From: Gloeobacter violaceus PCC 7421
GTDB taxonomy: Bacteria; Cyanobacteriota; Cyanobacteriia; Gloeobacterales; Gloeobacteraceae
Assembly (NCBI RefSeq): GCF_000011385.1
Contig: NC_005125.1
Coordinates: 2,418,001 to 2,482,000, forward strand
Length of the DNA stretch: 64,000 nt
Direction of reading: 5' to 3'
The notes under the pieces were generated by a model. The model was not told the DNA's origin. It was given only the letters and a program-made list of their open reading frames with translations, and made no database searches. The stretch's first letter is position 1. Each line of letters opens with the position of its first letter. Positions 25,003 to 38,888 of this stretch are shown here, piece after piece. Position numbers and translations under genes: made by a program.

Positions 25003-25923
25003 ATGGCGGATCAACTGGTACGGGCGACGGCGGCACAGGGCAGGATCCGGGCCGTGGGCGTGCTCTCGACGCGCCTGACGGAGGAAGCGCGCGGCCGGCA
25101 CAAGCTCTCGTATGTGGCGACGGCGGCTTTGGGGCGGACGATGGCGGCCGGTTTGCTGATTGCCTCCAACTTCAAGCAGACCGAGGCGCGGGTGAACCTG
25201 CGCCTCCAGGGAGATGGACCCTTGGGCGGCATTCTGGTGGACGCGGGGGCCGACGGCACCGTGCGCGGCTACGTCAAAAACCCCCAGGTGGAACTGCCCC
25301 CTTCCCCCAAGGGCAAGCTCGACGTCGGCCGGGCGGTGGGAGCGAACGGTTTTCTCTATGTGGTCAAAGATCTGGGCTATGGCTACCCGTTTTCGGGCAC
25401 GACCGAACTGGTGAGCGGCGAAATCGGCGACGATGTCACCCATTACCTGGTCACCTCCGAGCAGGTGGCCTCGGCCCTGATGCTCGGGGTGTTCGTGGGC
25501 GCCGACGGGGTGGATGCGGCCGGCGGGCTGCTGTTGCAGGTGATGCCCAGTGCCGATGGCCAGGAGGACGAGGAACTGGCCGCTACGCTTGAGAGGCGAC
25601 TGGCGAGTGTAGAAGGTTTTACGCCCCTGGTGCGCTCGGGCAAGCGCATCCCCCAGATTCTCGAGGAACTGCTGGGGGATATGGGCCTCGAAATTTTTCC
25701 GGAGGTGCAGTTGGTGCGCTTCCACTGTCACTGCTCGCCGCAGCGGGTCCTGGGGGCACTCAAAATGATGGGCGAAGCCGAACTGCTCGATATGATCGAA
25801 AAAGACGGCGGGGCTGAGGCCACCTGCCACTTCTGCAACCAGGTCTACCAGGTCAAAGCGAGCGAGCTTGAGACCCTGGTCGAGCAACTGCGCTCCGAGC
25901 GCGAGGTCAGTTCGCAAGAATAA
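25003..25923 (+). CDS. hslO: Redox-regulated chaperone Hsp33
   Basis: A 306-residue protein of the Hsp33 family. The N-terminal substrate-binding part is complete (SYVATAALGRTMAAGLLIAS and GGLLLQVMP). Near the C terminus lie the four zinc cysteines, CHCSPQ and CHFCNQVY, in the CxC...CxxC pattern, so the oxidative switch is intact. Oxidation releases zinc and activates holding of unfolding proteins in the cytoplasm. AAAGGA lies 6 bases before the ATG. A strong terminator follows the stop codon. Confidence 0.95.
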   Translation: MADQLVRATAAQGRIRAVGVLSTRLTEEARGRHKLSYVATAALGRTMAAGLLIASNFKQTEARVNLRLQGDGPLGGILVDAGADGTVRGYVKNPQVELPPSPKGKLDVGRAVGANGFLYVVKDLGYGYPFSGTTELVSGEIGDDVTHYLVTSEQVASALMLGVFVGADGVDAAGGLLLQVMPSADGQEDEELAATLERRLASVEGFTPLVRSGKRIPQILEELLGDMGLEIFPEVQLVRFHCHCSPQRVLGALKMMGEAELLDMIEKDGGAEATCHFCNQVYQVKASELETLVEQLRSEREVSSQE

Positions 25924-25926
25924 AAA

Positions 25927-25950
25927 AGGGGAGGCCGTCTGCCTCCCCTA
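25927..25950 (+). terminator. Intrinsic terminator after hslO
   Basis: An 8-bp stem GGGGAGGC / GCCTCCCC around a 5-base loop directly follows the hslO stop codon and is preceded by an A-run, so it may serve the convergent gene as well. Confidence 0.75.
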
Positions 25951-25971
25951 TCGTTCAATGTTTCGAACGTT

Positions 25972-27027
25972 TTACGAACGGCCGGTCATCTGCTGCTGCC
26001 GGATGTCCTGGTAACGGCTTTTGGCCATCTGGAACTGTTTGCCCATCTCGCGCAGCTGCTCATCGCTGAAGTGCTGGCGCAGCTTGGCAAAAAGCTCGGC
26101 CTCCTCGTAGTTGACGTGGCTGGTCACCTTCTGCTGCAACTGGGCCAGGCGCGAGTCAAATTCGGCAGAATCGATGCCGCTGGTTTTAACTTGTTCGAGA
26201 AGGGCCACCAGTTCGTCTTGATCTTTGTAGGCGAACTCGGCTTTCTCGATGCTGTCGTCGAAGCGCTTGAGGTCGGCGTACCAGGTCTGGTCTTCGGCCT
26301 CGGCGTGGGCGCTTAGATCGCCGTAGAGCTGGTTAAAAAATTCCAACTTCTTGGCCGGGTCGTTCGTGCCCTGGATCTGGCCGAACAGCATATTGACCTT
26401 CTGGTGGTCCATGCGCACGATGTCGGTCACTTTCATGTCCGCACCGCCCTCGCCGTGGGAGATGACCGAGCCGAAGACGCCGGAAAGGGCCGCCAGCGAA
26501 TCTTGCACCCGTGCCCACAGACCCTGGTCGGCCTCTTTGCCGGTCAGCTCGCGCGTGCCGAGCACCTCCAGGATGCCCTTGAGCTGCTCTTGGTGGGCGC
26601 GGTTCTCGAAGTTGACCGTATTGAGCGGGGCGATGGCCGCATCGATGTCGGCACCGACCAGCTGGGCCGCCTTGTGGACCAGGATGCCGGCCATCGCCGC
26701 CTGGTGCTTGAGCAGTTCGAGTTGGCTGAACTTGTCGTAGAGGCTCAGCTTGCTGCTTTGCATCAGGTCGTTCAGCTTGTCGGTCATCTCGACGACGGTG
26801 TCGCGCGGTTCGCCCTTGACGCCGTACTGGATGATCGTGTTCTCGATGATGGTGAGATTTTTCTGATCGTCTGCGAGCATGTCCCCCAGCCGCTTGCGGA
26901 TGTCCGGGTCGTCGGACAGGGTGACCAGGCGCTGCTCGATGGTGATCAGCAACTCCTGAAGGGCCTTGATGTCGGCCAGTTTGACGGCAATCGCCAGGCG
27001 TTTGTCATCGGCAATGATAGGTACCAT
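25972..27027 (-). CDS. Hemerythrin-like HHE domain protein
   Basis: A 351-residue largely helical protein. Residues 1-190 form a helical bundle of unknown type ([36 protein letters not shown]). From about 195 a hemerythrin HHE domain begins: [34 protein letters not shown] and [16 protein letters not shown] provide the His/Glu positions for a diiron or oxygen-sensing site. The ATG at 27027 has GAGGA upstream; the frame extends further but with Arg/Ser-rich non-family sequence. Oxygen sensing or iron handling is the family theme. It is divergent from rpoB. Confidence 0.75.
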   Translation of the reverse strand: MVPIIADDKRLAIAVKLADIKALQELLITIEQRLVTLSDDPDIRKRLGDMLADDQKNLTIIENTIIQYGVKGEPRDTVVEMTDKLNDLMQSSKLSLYDKFSQLELLKHQAAMAGILVHKAAQLVGADIDAAIAPLNTVNFENRAHQEQLKGILEVLGTRELTGKEADQGLWARVQDSLAALSGVFGSVISHGEGGADMKVTDIVRMDHQKVNMLFGQIQGTNDPAKKLEFFNQLYGDLSAHAEAEDQTWYADLKRFDDSIEKAEFAYKDQDELVALLEQVKTSGIDSAEFDSRLAQLQQKVTSHVNYEEAELFAKLRQHFSDEQLREMGKQFQMAKSRYQDIRQQQMTGRS

Positions 27028-27221
27028 GCGGGTGTCCTCTCGTCTCGTCCTATACGGAACGATCGTCGCCGCTCGGCCGCGGACCCGGGAGTGCCGCGAG
27101 GACGAAATGCTGGCGGTTCGTACTCCGTCTGAAGTATGATGGAAAACCTGTCGGGCGCCTTTGGCGTCCCTGCTGTCCTGTGCCCGACTTTCGCTATGCT
27201 GACGCCCTGCCTGAGGTACGC

Positions 27222-30518
<3,297 letters not shown>

Positions 30519-30543
30519 CCCGGTAAATCCGCAGTCTCAATCC

Positions 30544-30578
30544 AACCCCGTTCTGGCTTCCAGGGCGGGGTTGTTTTT
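30544..30578 (+). terminator. Intrinsic terminator after rpoB
   Basis: The stem AACCCCG / CGGGGTT with a 15-base loop is followed by GTTTTT, 26 bases after the rpoB stop. This supports rpoB as a single-gene unit. Confidence 0.85.
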
Positions 30579-30587
30579 ATGATGCAG

Positions 30588-32321
30588 TCAGAAACTGGTG
30601 TTCACCAGCTTGATGAAGTTGCGCTTGGCTTTGTAGGTTTTGCGCAGGTGTGCAAGCCAATCCTCGAACTGTTCGTGTCGGCCGAGCCGGTCCATCAGCA
30701 GGTGCACCTTCACCAACAGCCGCACCGCCTGGGCGTAAGCGTCGTTGTTCGTCTGCTCGATGAGTGCATCTACCGGACGCCGGTAGATGGGCAACGCTTC
30801 TTCAGGGTGCTCCAGTTCCAGCGCTTCGGCCAGTCTTAGCCACAGTCTTTGATCGCAGCCGAGGGCTTTAGCCTCGCGTAGGGCTTGATCGACATCACCT
30901 TCGCTCAAGAAAAATTCGACCAGCAGTGAGCCGTCGGTCAGGTGCGCGCCGTACCGGCCGCTAGAATAATCCTGCTTTTTCCCAATCAGCGCACGGATGT
31001 GGGCGAGGGCACTCTCGCGGTACTGAGGCCACAGGCCGTATCCCTCGGTAAACTTCCTGAGTTTGGCAAAGGTGGTCATGTAGGGAGATTCGTTAAATTC
31101 GGTCCACACCAGGTTTAACGCTGCGTCGAAGCGGTCGCGCCGCTGGTATTCGTCGACCAGAAAATCGCGCAGCCGACCGTCGGGGCGCTCGTTAAAAGCC
31201 TGCCAGCCCCGTTCTGCCCACTCGAGCGCCTCGTTATCCCGACCGGCCGTGCGGCACAGTTCGGCAATTTGCAAAAAAGCATAGGCCGAGGACAGATCCC
31301 GGCTCTTGACGGCAATCAGGGCGTCGATGTCGCCCAATTGCTCCGTCAGGCGCTCCATGATCCGGGTCAGACGATAACGATTTCCCTCAAAGCTGCGCTG
31401 ATCCCCGGGTTTCAAAGCCGGCAGCCGCTGCCATTCAGCCTCGGCCAGGCGCCGGTAGAGGGCGGTACCGGCTTCGCCCAGCACTTCGGCGTAGCTGTCC
31501 ATCGCGTCGAAGAACGTGTCGAACTCGGCGCGCATCTCCCAATCGAACAAGTAGCGGGCCAGTTCCTCGGGATCGGGCCTGGCCAGGTGACAGGCTTGAT
31601 GGTGCAACTCCTGGGCGCGCATGAGTATACCGCCCACATGACCTTCAGAATCGTCGACGCCGTGGGAGAGCACCTCCTCCAACCGCTCAAGCGCTTCTTC
31701 GGCCAGGTCGATTACCGCTTCGGCCTGACCGGCATCGAGCAATTGGGCGATCGAATCGAGGACCATATCGATCCGCTGGGCGTACCCCCTGGCTTCGCCG
31801 TATTCGACGTAGCCGTCCGTCGCGAGTGCCCGCTGTAAACTCTGCCGGAATGTCGCCACATCCACTCGCTCAGCGGTGGCCGCCGCTTTCAACTGCAATC
31901 GCTCGCCGAAGTCGACATCTTGGGCGGCCTGCTCCAGCAGAAGCCGCACCAGTTCTGTGCGGTCGAGACCCTCCAGGTAGGTGCGCAGCTTCGACTCGGC
32001 CGTCCGGTGCTGCGCGGTTTGCTCCTCGACCGCTTCGGGATCGTCGAGCCAGGCCAGGGCCACCGCCACGCAGTGTTTGCAGAAGATCCCGTCGCTGCCG
32101 ACCGGACAATCGCAGGCATAAGCCAATTCGCCATCCTCTGCCCACAGCTGCACCTGATAGAGCTGCGCGCCCTCGACGACGGCACGGAGTCTCCCCTCGC
32201 GCTCGATGAGCGAATGCACGCGGCCGGAGCGGCAATACTCCCGACCGCGCGCAAAGGTACGGCTACCGGCTATCTCCGACAACAGTTCCTCGTTCAGCAA
32301 GTTGCCCAGTTCCTGCTCCAT
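30588..32321 (-). CDS. Long SWIM zinc finger protein
   Basis: A 577-residue protein. After the start (MEQELGNLLNEELLSEIAGS) comes the SWIM domain: YACDCPVGSDGIFCKHCVAVALAWL gives the CxC...CxH zinc site near residues 70-90. The remaining 450 residues are helical and resemble tetratricopeptide-like repeats (AELCRTAGRDNEALEWAERGWQAF, EALELEHPEEALPIYRRPV). Such proteins occur across bacteria and are usually annotated only by their SWIM finger. I set the start at the ATG at 32321; the frame extends upstream without similarity. It has no SNF2 neighbour, unlike the pair at 12.3-16.1 kb. Confidence 0.85.
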   Translation of the reverse strand: MEQELGNLLNEELLSEIAGSRTFARGREYCRSGRVHSLIEREGRLRAVVEGAQLYQVQLWAEDGELAYACDCPVGSDGIFCKHCVAVALAWLDDPEAVEEQTAQHRTAESKLRTYLEGLDRTELVRLLLEQAAQDVDFGERLQLKAAATAERVDVATFRQSLQRALATDGYVEYGEARGYAQRIDMVLDSIAQLLDAGQAEAVIDLAEEALERLEEVLSHGVDDSEGHVGGILMRAQELHHQACHLARPDPEELARYLFDWEMRAEFDTFFDAMDSYAEVLGEAGTALYRRLAEAEWQRLPALKPGDQRSFEGNRYRLTRIMERLTEQLGDIDALIAVKSRDLSSAYAFLQIAELCRTAGRDNEALEWAERGWQAFNERPDGRLRDFLVDEYQRRDRFDAALNLVWTEFNESPYMTTFAKLRKFTEGYGLWPQYRESALAHIRALIGKKQDYSSGRYGAHLTDGSLLVEFFLSEGDVDQALREAKALGCDQRLWLRLAEALELEHPEEALPIYRRPVDALIEQTNNDAYAQAVRLLVKVHLLMDRLGRHEQFEDWLAHLRKTYKAKRNFIKLVNTSF

Positions 32322-32481
32322 CGCCCTCACCCCGACGGTACCTCTAGATTCCCCTCTGAGCGTTTGGTCCGCAACCCCGTGCGGCGACCCAGTCGCGAGG
32401 TTTTCAGGTTCGTTGCGATCCAAGTCTTGGTTTTGCTACCTGCAATGGCAACCAAGAAGCAGATTATGCAATGCTAAACTC

Positions 32482-32832
32482 ATGTTTCAACAAAAAAGAC
32501 GCAAACTGAGCATCAAGTACGCCCTCGATCGGGGAAACATCGCAATCATCGACGAGCTGGATGCAGACCTCCATCCTTTGCTAATACCGGAGGTATTTCG
32601 CTAGTTCCATGACCCCGGGCGCAATCCTCACGGAGCTCAACTATTTCTCACAGCACACAATGCCGGACTGATGGACTTTCTGGAAAAAGAAGAGATCTAC
32701 TTTACAGAAAAAGACCGTGAAGGTGGAACGCAGATCTTTGGTGCCCAGCACATTCAGGGGTTGCGTCGGGAGCCCAGCCTTGCCCGCAAATACCTGGGCG
32801 GTGTGCTGAGCGCCATACCGCGGATTGGCTGA
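32482..32832 (+). pseudogene. Remnant of a RloA-type AAA ATPase
   Basis: Only the C-terminal part of an ABC-like AAA ATPase is left. It reads GNIAIIDELDADLHPLLIPE, a Walker B plus the downstream His of the AAA_21/RloA type, then an in-frame TAG at 32602-32604. After it the same frame resumes with NPHGAQLFLTAHNAGLMDFL and ARKYLGGVLSAIPRIG. The Walker A half is absent. The stop at 32830-32832 overlaps the ATG of the next gene, preserving the operon join typical of rloA-rloB. Confidence 0.7.
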
Positions 32833-33225
32833 TGCAAATGCCCAGAGGTGAACGGCAATTCAGACGTGTTCGCAAGCGTCTCTTCTTTGCTGTTGAGGGG
32901 GATGGGGAACAGGCCTTCTGTCGGTGGTTGCAGGAGTTGTGCGACGAGGCTGACAGGTACCTTCACCTTGATGTACACAATCTTTGTGGGGGCGACCCCC
33001 TTAAAATGGTGCACCAAGCGCTCCAGCGCCGCGAGCGAGGGCTGCAAAGAGGAGAATACGGCACTTCGGTTCTACTGATTGACGGAGACAGGCTCGAAGA
33101 AGGCAATTCAAGAACAGTAAAAACTCTACAAATTGTGGCACAGGAAGGATTGCAACAGGTATTGAACGGTTTAGGGAGCTTTGGGAGTTTTTTCCTTGTA
33201 TTGGCCGAGTATCCATTCCCGTTCC
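32832..33225 (+). pseudogene. Truncated RloB-like gene
   Basis: The frame starts with an ATG overlapping the preceding stop. It encodes KRLFFAVEGDGEQAFCRWL and, further on, TSVLLIDGDRLEEGN, which fit the RloB family (a TOPRIM-like E...DxD arrangement). RloB proteins are about 200 residues and end with an FExWLLxHF-type segment; that is missing. After about 33200 the frame turns into arginine-rich, non-family sequence and runs into the terminator of the next gene. The likely cause is a 3' deletion. RloA/RloB pairs are linked to restriction loci and phage defence. Confidence 0.6.
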
Positions 33226-33255
33226 CAAAACGGCGGCGCGCGGGCTTGCGATGCC

Positions 33256-33280
33256 AAAAAACAGCCCGCCCAAGGCGGGC
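33256..33280 (-). terminator. Intrinsic terminator of the small secreted protein gene
   Basis: On the minus strand GCCCGCC and GGCGGGC form a stem with a 4-base loop, followed by TGTTTTTT. It lies 45 bases past the stop of the gene at 33325. Confidence 0.85.
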
Positions 33281-33324
33281 GGGCGTCACCTTTAGGTGGC
33301 AGGAAACTGGTCTGAACCGGGCCA

Positions 33325-33615
33325 CTAGCGGCAGGCCACCAGACCGGCGGTCGCAGTGCCGACGTAGGGGGTCGAATCGCTCCAGGACTCCGAGGCGCGC
33401 GGGCCGTTCTCGTCGTTGTCCGGGTTGAAGCGCGGGTTATCGACGCACTTTTTCTCGTCACCGAAGACGATGCTGCCCGAGGCGGCCTGCTTGTCGGCCT
33501 GGACTTCCTGACGGGGCGACTCGGATTTTTGGGCGTCTTTGTCCGCGGCGATGGCCGGAACGCTCAGGGCAACCAGGGCGAAAGCGGCGAGCATGGGGGC
33601 GAAACGGGTGATCAT
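33325..33615 (-). CDS. Small secreted protein, unknown function
   Basis: A 96-residue protein. Residues 1-23 are a signal peptide (MITRFAPMLAAFALVALSVPAIA) cut before ADKDAQ. The mature 73 residues are hydrophilic with two Cys (CVDN near residue 57 and the penultimate residue), which could form a disulfide. There is no recognised domain. A good ribosome-binding site (GGAGGAAC) precedes the ATG, and a terminator follows, so it is an intact single-gene unit located between the Rlo remnant and a toxin-antitoxin pair. Confidence 0.75.
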   Translation of the reverse strand: MITRFAPMLAAFALVALSVPAIAADKDAQKSESPRQEVQADKQAASGSIVFGDEKKCVDNPRFNPDNDENGPRASESWSDSTPYVGTATAGLVACR

Positions 33616-33803
33616 GACGGGTTCCTCCGGGGCTGAAAGTTGGTAATTGAGCGCTTCAAGCTCATATCTTCAGAGTCCCAAAGGACCGTGAGCCGAACGT
33701 GAGGGTTATGTGAGAAAAACTTTACATTGCGGGCGGCCAGGCCGGAGACAATGCAAGTAGGATAAACTGGTATGATAAATGCGCTCTAAGGTCACTCACG
33801 CCC

Positions 33804-34037
33804 GTGAAACGCAAGATAGCCGTCACTCTGGATGAGGAAGCGTTGGCCTTTTTGGACGCCCAGGCCGGGGGCAACCGCAGCGATTACCTCAACGCCCTGT
33901 TGCATCGGCAGCGCAGCGCGCAGCGGCGAGCGGAATTGATCGCCTCGCTCAAGCACGATGCCGAAGATCCGGAGTATCTTGCGGAGCTTGCCGCCTGGGA
34001 CGGCGTCGCAGGAGACAGCATCGGTGCCGAACGATAA
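33804..34037 (+). CDS. MazE-like antitoxin
   Basis: A 77-residue protein. RKIAVTLDEEALAFLDAQAG with NRSDYLNALL is a ribbon-helix-helix DNA-binding core; the acidic C-terminal half would wrap the toxin. It starts with GTG. Its last 14 bases overlap the toxin start, the usual type II arrangement. The antitoxin should autorepress the pair together with the toxin. Confidence 0.82.
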   Translation: MKRKIAVTLDEEALAFLDAQAGGNRSDYLNALLHRQRSAQRRAELIASLKHDAEDPEYLAELAAWDGVAGDSIGAER

Positions 34038-34383
34038 ACTGACTTACCGGCGCGGCGAAATCCGCTGGATGCGGCTCGATCCGACCCTTGGAGCCGAAAT
34101 TCAGAAGACCCGATCTTGGCTTATCGTGCAGGACGACGTGATGAATCAGTATGGGCTGTTGACGGTTGTGATGCCCTTTCGGCCGGGCTCCAGAAAAGCC
34201 CCCTACGTGGTCAACGTGCAGGCGTCGGCGCAGAATGGCCTGGACCAAGATCGCTTTATTGATGTGGGGCAGATCCGCAGTATCGATCACAGCCGTGTCC
34301 TCGAACGGATCGGGGTGCTGGAGGCGCAGTACTGGCCTGCCGTCCGCTCGGCCCTGGACCTGGTATTGGGGTTTGAGCCGTAG
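34024..34383 (+). CDS. MazF/PemK-family toxin
   Basis: A 119-residue toxin. YRRGEIRWMRLDPTLGAEIQK contains the GEI(x)WxxLDPxxGxE-type start of MazF/PemK ribonucleases, followed by RSWLIVQDDVMNQ and TVVMPF, then the RFIDVGQIRSIDHSRV block. The family cleaves mRNA at short sequence motifs. The GTG start at 34024 has GGAGA upstream. It overlaps the antitoxin gene by 14 bases. Confidence 0.9.
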   Translation: MPNDKLTYRRGEIRWMRLDPTLGAEIQKTRSWLIVQDDVMNQYGLLTVVMPFRPGSRKAPYVVNVQASAQNGLDQDRFIDVGQIRSIDHSRVLERIGVLEAQYWPAVRSALDLVLGFEP

Positions 34384-34413
34384 TGCTTGTCCGATACCAA
34401 AAGGCTTGAGCGC

Positions 34414-34976
34414 TCAGGCAGGTTGCAGGTAGAAAGTGTAACTGCCGGATAGCGGCCCTGCGCTTTGAATATCGGAAGCGAGGTTCAAAAGCAAAGACGG
34501 GCGAAATAGAAAGTCTCGCTCGTTGAGCGCTGCGCCGGGGAAGTACAGCTGGGTGGTGAGCGGCCGGTGGCCGGGGGCGCTCACGGTGAGGTGCAGGTGG
34601 GGCGTACGGCCCGGGTAGCGGCCGGGTACAAAGGTGACAAGCCTGACGCCTGGTCGGTCGGAGGCATGGCGGGTGCGAAAGCGAAAACCTTCAAGGTCGT
34701 AGTTGCCCCGCGGGTCGGCGTGCCACAGATCGATAAGGACCGGAAAGACGGGTTTGCAGTCCTGGCCGCGCACCGTTAAATCGAGCACCAACTCGCGTCC
34801 TGCCACCCCCGAGAGCCTCAGATCCGTGCTGTCCGGGGCACCCCGCCGGTAGAACGGCCCGGCAGTCAGGCTCTCGGTGCGCGGGCAGGCGGCGGCCCGC
34901 GCACCGGCAGGCAGCCACAGTGCCGCCGCCCCCGCGAGGCTTGAGCTGACAAAGTGGCGGCGGGAGAGGGCGACCA

Positions 34977-34977
<1 letters not shown>
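34414..34977 (-). CDS. Intradiol ring-cleavage dioxygenase family protein, Tat-exported
   Basis: A 187-residue protein with a twin-arginine signal (SRRHFVSSSLAGAAALWLPAGARA). The mature domain carries the intradiol dioxygenase pattern: AGPFYRRGAP, LIDLWHADPRGNYD, the FRFRTRHASD and PGRYPGRTPHLHLTVSAPG segments, supplying Tyr and His iron ligands (RYPGRTPHLH). Family enzymes cleave catechols with Fe(III); exported members may act on aromatic compounds or have lost activity. Its ATG overlaps the leuA stop by one base (TGATG), so it is translated after leuA although the functions seem unrelated. Confidence 0.8.
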
Positions 34978-36593
<1,616 letters not shown>

Positions 36594-36684
36594 TGCGTTG
36601 TAGCCTCTCAGGCGAAACGTCAGCCATTCTATCTTGCTTGCCGATGCATCCGAGAGGCAGAACCGGTCCGGAAGTGCCTACGAT

Positions 36685-37749
36685 TTAGGGGTCATAGGAC
36701 TCCGCCGCATCGCCATCGAGAAAATCCATCGCCAGCGGCTTGAACGGCTTCTCTTGCTTTTGCGGGGAATCCGCCTGGGTAGCCCTCTGGGCCGGTTGGG
36801 CGGCGGCAATCTGGGCTGAAAGCCGGGTCTGGCTCTGGGGTTCGGCGGCCAGTTGCGCGACCGTCGGCTCCTGGGGCTCGGAGGCAAAAATGTCCACGGT
36901 CGGCTCAGGGAGCTCGGGGAGCTTCTGGGCTACGACCACCTCGGGCTGCGCTTCGGCACCGACTTTCTTGTCGTCTGTCGCCTCGGCCTGCCTGGGTGCC
37001 GCCGCCATCTCGTCGATGTCGAAGCCGATGTTGAACAGCAGACAGTGTTTGACATCGTCGAAGGTCGTATCGCGGTTAACCCAATTGTGCTGGTAGCCGA
37101 ACTCGATACCTACCCCCGGCGCCACCTTGGTCTTGAATCCTGCGATGGCGCGGTTTTCGCTGAGCCCGCCTCTGAGGTTGTTGACCCCGGCGTCATTGAG
37201 GTTGAAGAAAATCTCGTCGTTGAGAATAAACGACCAAATCTTGTCCGGGTCGAGGGGAACTTCGATGCCGGCGCGCGCCCGCAAGCGCACCGACAAACTT
37301 GGGGCGTTGGGCAAAATGCGCTCCTCGACGCGCAGGCGGGTCGAAATCGTCCAGTCTCCCGCCGGATAAGCCCCCACGTGCTGCTGCAAAAACCGGGTCT
37401 CGGTCTGCTCGCTGCGGCCGGCCGGGTAATTCAAAATCGCCGCCGCCCCCAGCCAGACACTGTTGCTCTCATCGACCCGAAAAGCGACCCACGGGCGCAA
37501 AAAAATCCGATCCAGGGCAAAGGTCGGGCGGGAGCGAAAGCGCGGCCAGATCTCCATAATCCCCTTGATGCCCGGCGCAAAGGACTTGGCCACCGCCACC
37601 TGGGTCCAGAGTTGAAACTGCTCGACCGCCCCCGGTGGCCCCGCCTGCGCCCGTGCGGCCACAGGTGCCAGAAGGCTTGCCGCCACTGCCGAAGCGGCGA
37701 GTAGTGCTCGAAAATAGACGGGTCTGCGGCCTGTGGTGGCGCAATGCAT
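36685..37749 (-). CDS. DUF2490-type outer-membrane beta-barrel protein with Pro/Gln/Ala-rich tail
   Basis: A 354-residue exported protein. The signal peptide covers about residues 1-34 (RALLAASAVAASLLAPVAARAQA). Residues 40-240 alternate strands such as EQFQLWTQVAVAKSF, ERILPNAPSLSVRLRARAGI and GVGIEFGYQHNWVNRD, matching DUF2490 barrels. The last 110 residues are low-complexity, rich in E, P, Q and A, with FKPLAMDFLDGD at the end; this tail is unusual. The ATG at 37749 has a perfect GGAGGT; the longer open frame is non-coding. Its function is unknown. Confidence 0.75.
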   Translation of the reverse strand: MHCATTGRRPVYFRALLAASAVAASLLAPVAARAQAGPPGAVEQFQLWTQVAVAKSFAPGIKGIMEIWPRFRSRPTFALDRIFLRPWVAFRVDESNSVWLGAAAILNYPAGRSEQTETRFLQQHVGAYPAGDWTISTRLRVEERILPNAPSLSVRLRARAGIEVPLDPDKIWSFILNDEIFFNLNDAGVNNLRGGLSENRAIAGFKTKVAPGVGIEFGYQHNWVNRDTTFDDVKHCLLFNIGFDIDEMAAAPRQAEATDDKKVGAEAQPEVVVAQKLPELPEPTVDIFASEPQEPTVAQLAAEPQSQTRLSAQIAAAQPAQRATQADSPQKQEKPFKPLAMDFLDGDAAESYDP

Positions 37750-38079
37750 AAAATACCTCCCAGATTCGGACGATGTGATTCGGTGCGTCAGCAAAAATTT
37801 GCTGCGCAATCTTCGACATGCGACAAAGCCAAACAGTCCTGAGACTCCACGCTTACAGGTAAACTCACCTGCCGCGCGCACCGGAAAAACAAAGCGCTTT
37901 TCCAGCTTGTCTGTGCTTGCATTTAACTTACCGTTACAAGCAACCGGAAACAAGTCAATGATTATTTCAAAAATAATAGACTTTGATCTATGAATTTATT
38001 TTGCGCGACTTGTATTGCGCTAGTTTTTGGGTGGCCAGACCGGCTTCGAGAGCAGCGCTCACCGCCACCGGCGAGCAGT
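37750..38079. other. Intergenic region, AT-rich
   Basis: About 330 bases between two minus-strand genes. It becomes markedly AT-rich toward 37960-38010. It should hold the promoter of the DUF2490-type gene near its left end. I see no gene, no T-rich terminator with a clear stem, and no repeat. Confidence 0.5.
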
Positions 38080-38520
38080 TTATAGCTCATTACTGTTGAT
38101 GAAGTTGGCTGTCACTGCAGAGGGCAGCAGATTTAGTACGAGTCTGTAGATAGTTCTCGCGTCATTCATTGCCCGCTCAAAAATTTCCAATTCCGGTTGC
38201 AGTGCGTCGAAAGAGAGGTCATCGGGATACCGGAAACGTGTTGCAAAAGGACTGAGTCTAATCGCTTCTTCGCGCAGAGTTAATATTTGAGGTTCGTAGG
38301 TAGACAGTTCAACAACCAGGGCCGTTAGGTCATGCGTACGCAAGGCTTGGCCGTGAACTGCCAACAACGCTTTCATTATTTTCTCCGCACACTGCTGGCA
38401 ATGGTACGTAGCACTACTTAACAGCGGAGGACTGCATTGTGAGAGTACTTCAGCAGCATCAAGATCTTCACTCGCTTTATACACCCAGGATTGAACGAAC
38501 CGAAGGGTTTGTTCATCCAT
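38080..38520 (-). CDS. HEPN domain protein (MNT/HEPN toxin-antitoxin pair)
   Basis: A 146-residue helical protein. WVYKASEDLDAAEVL and YHCQQCAEKIMKALLAVHG, then LRTHDLTALVVEL, are the HEPN (PF05168-type) helices. Together with the upstream nucleotidyltransferase it forms a common type II-like pair in which the HEPN protein is the RNase toxin and the transferase neutralises it by AMPylation in studied cases. Its start overlaps the partner's stop by 8 bases. The catalytic R(x4-6)H motif is not clear-cut here, so activity is uncertain. Confidence 0.85.
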   Translation of the reverse strand: MDEQTLRFVQSWVYKASEDLDAAEVLSQCSPPLLSSATYHCQQCAEKIMKALLAVHGQALRTHDLTALVVELSTYEPQILTLREEAIRLSPFATRFRYPDDLSFDALQPELEIFERAMNDARTIYRLVLNLLPSAVTANFINSNEL

Positions 38521-38842
38521 AGATGATTTTTCCTTGGTACAATACCCGGTAAGTTAGAGAACCTCGAATATGCGCTGTTTTTTCAACGTGAGCGCGATTA
38601 GAAAGAACGATATCTTTAGATATACCTAAATCAAACAATGCTGCGTACGCCTCAGCCTGCAAATCCAGGGTGATTTTTGTCTCGCCGGGCATAATCAAGA
38701 ACAAATCAAAGTCGCTGTCCTGACGGGGCGTACCCCAGGCACGGGATCCAAACAGAATGATTTGTTCGGGATGGAGAGCATCGACCAATCTTTGCACGAT
38801 AAGGGTGAGCGTTTCTGCCGAAGGAGATGGCACCATCCTCAC
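38513..38842 (-). CDS. Minimal nucleotidyltransferase (MNT), partner of the HEPN protein
   Basis: A 109-residue protein with the NTase signature IILFGSRAWGTPRQDSDFDL (GSxxxG...DxD), which binds Mg and ATP. The third acidic residue lies in DIVLSNR. In MNT/HEPN modules it acts as antitoxin. It is the first gene of the two-gene unit. Its codon use includes more A/T-ending codons than flanking housekeeping genes, fitting acquisition by transfer. Confidence 0.87.
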   Translation of the reverse strand: MRMVPSPSAETLTLIVQRLVDALHPEQIILFGSRAWGTPRQDSDFDLFLIMPGETKITLDLQAEAYAALFDLGISKDIVLSNRAHVEKTAHIRGSLTYRVLYQGKIIYG

Positions 38843-38888
38843 ACCCTCCCAATTGTGCCCAGGAGCTGCGGTCGCTCACCAAGTATAC

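Noticed and set aside
27180-27221. Upstream GTG start of rpoB
   Set aside because: It adds 14 residues not typical of RpoB; the ATG at 27222 has a ribosome-binding sequence and begins at the conserved N terminus.
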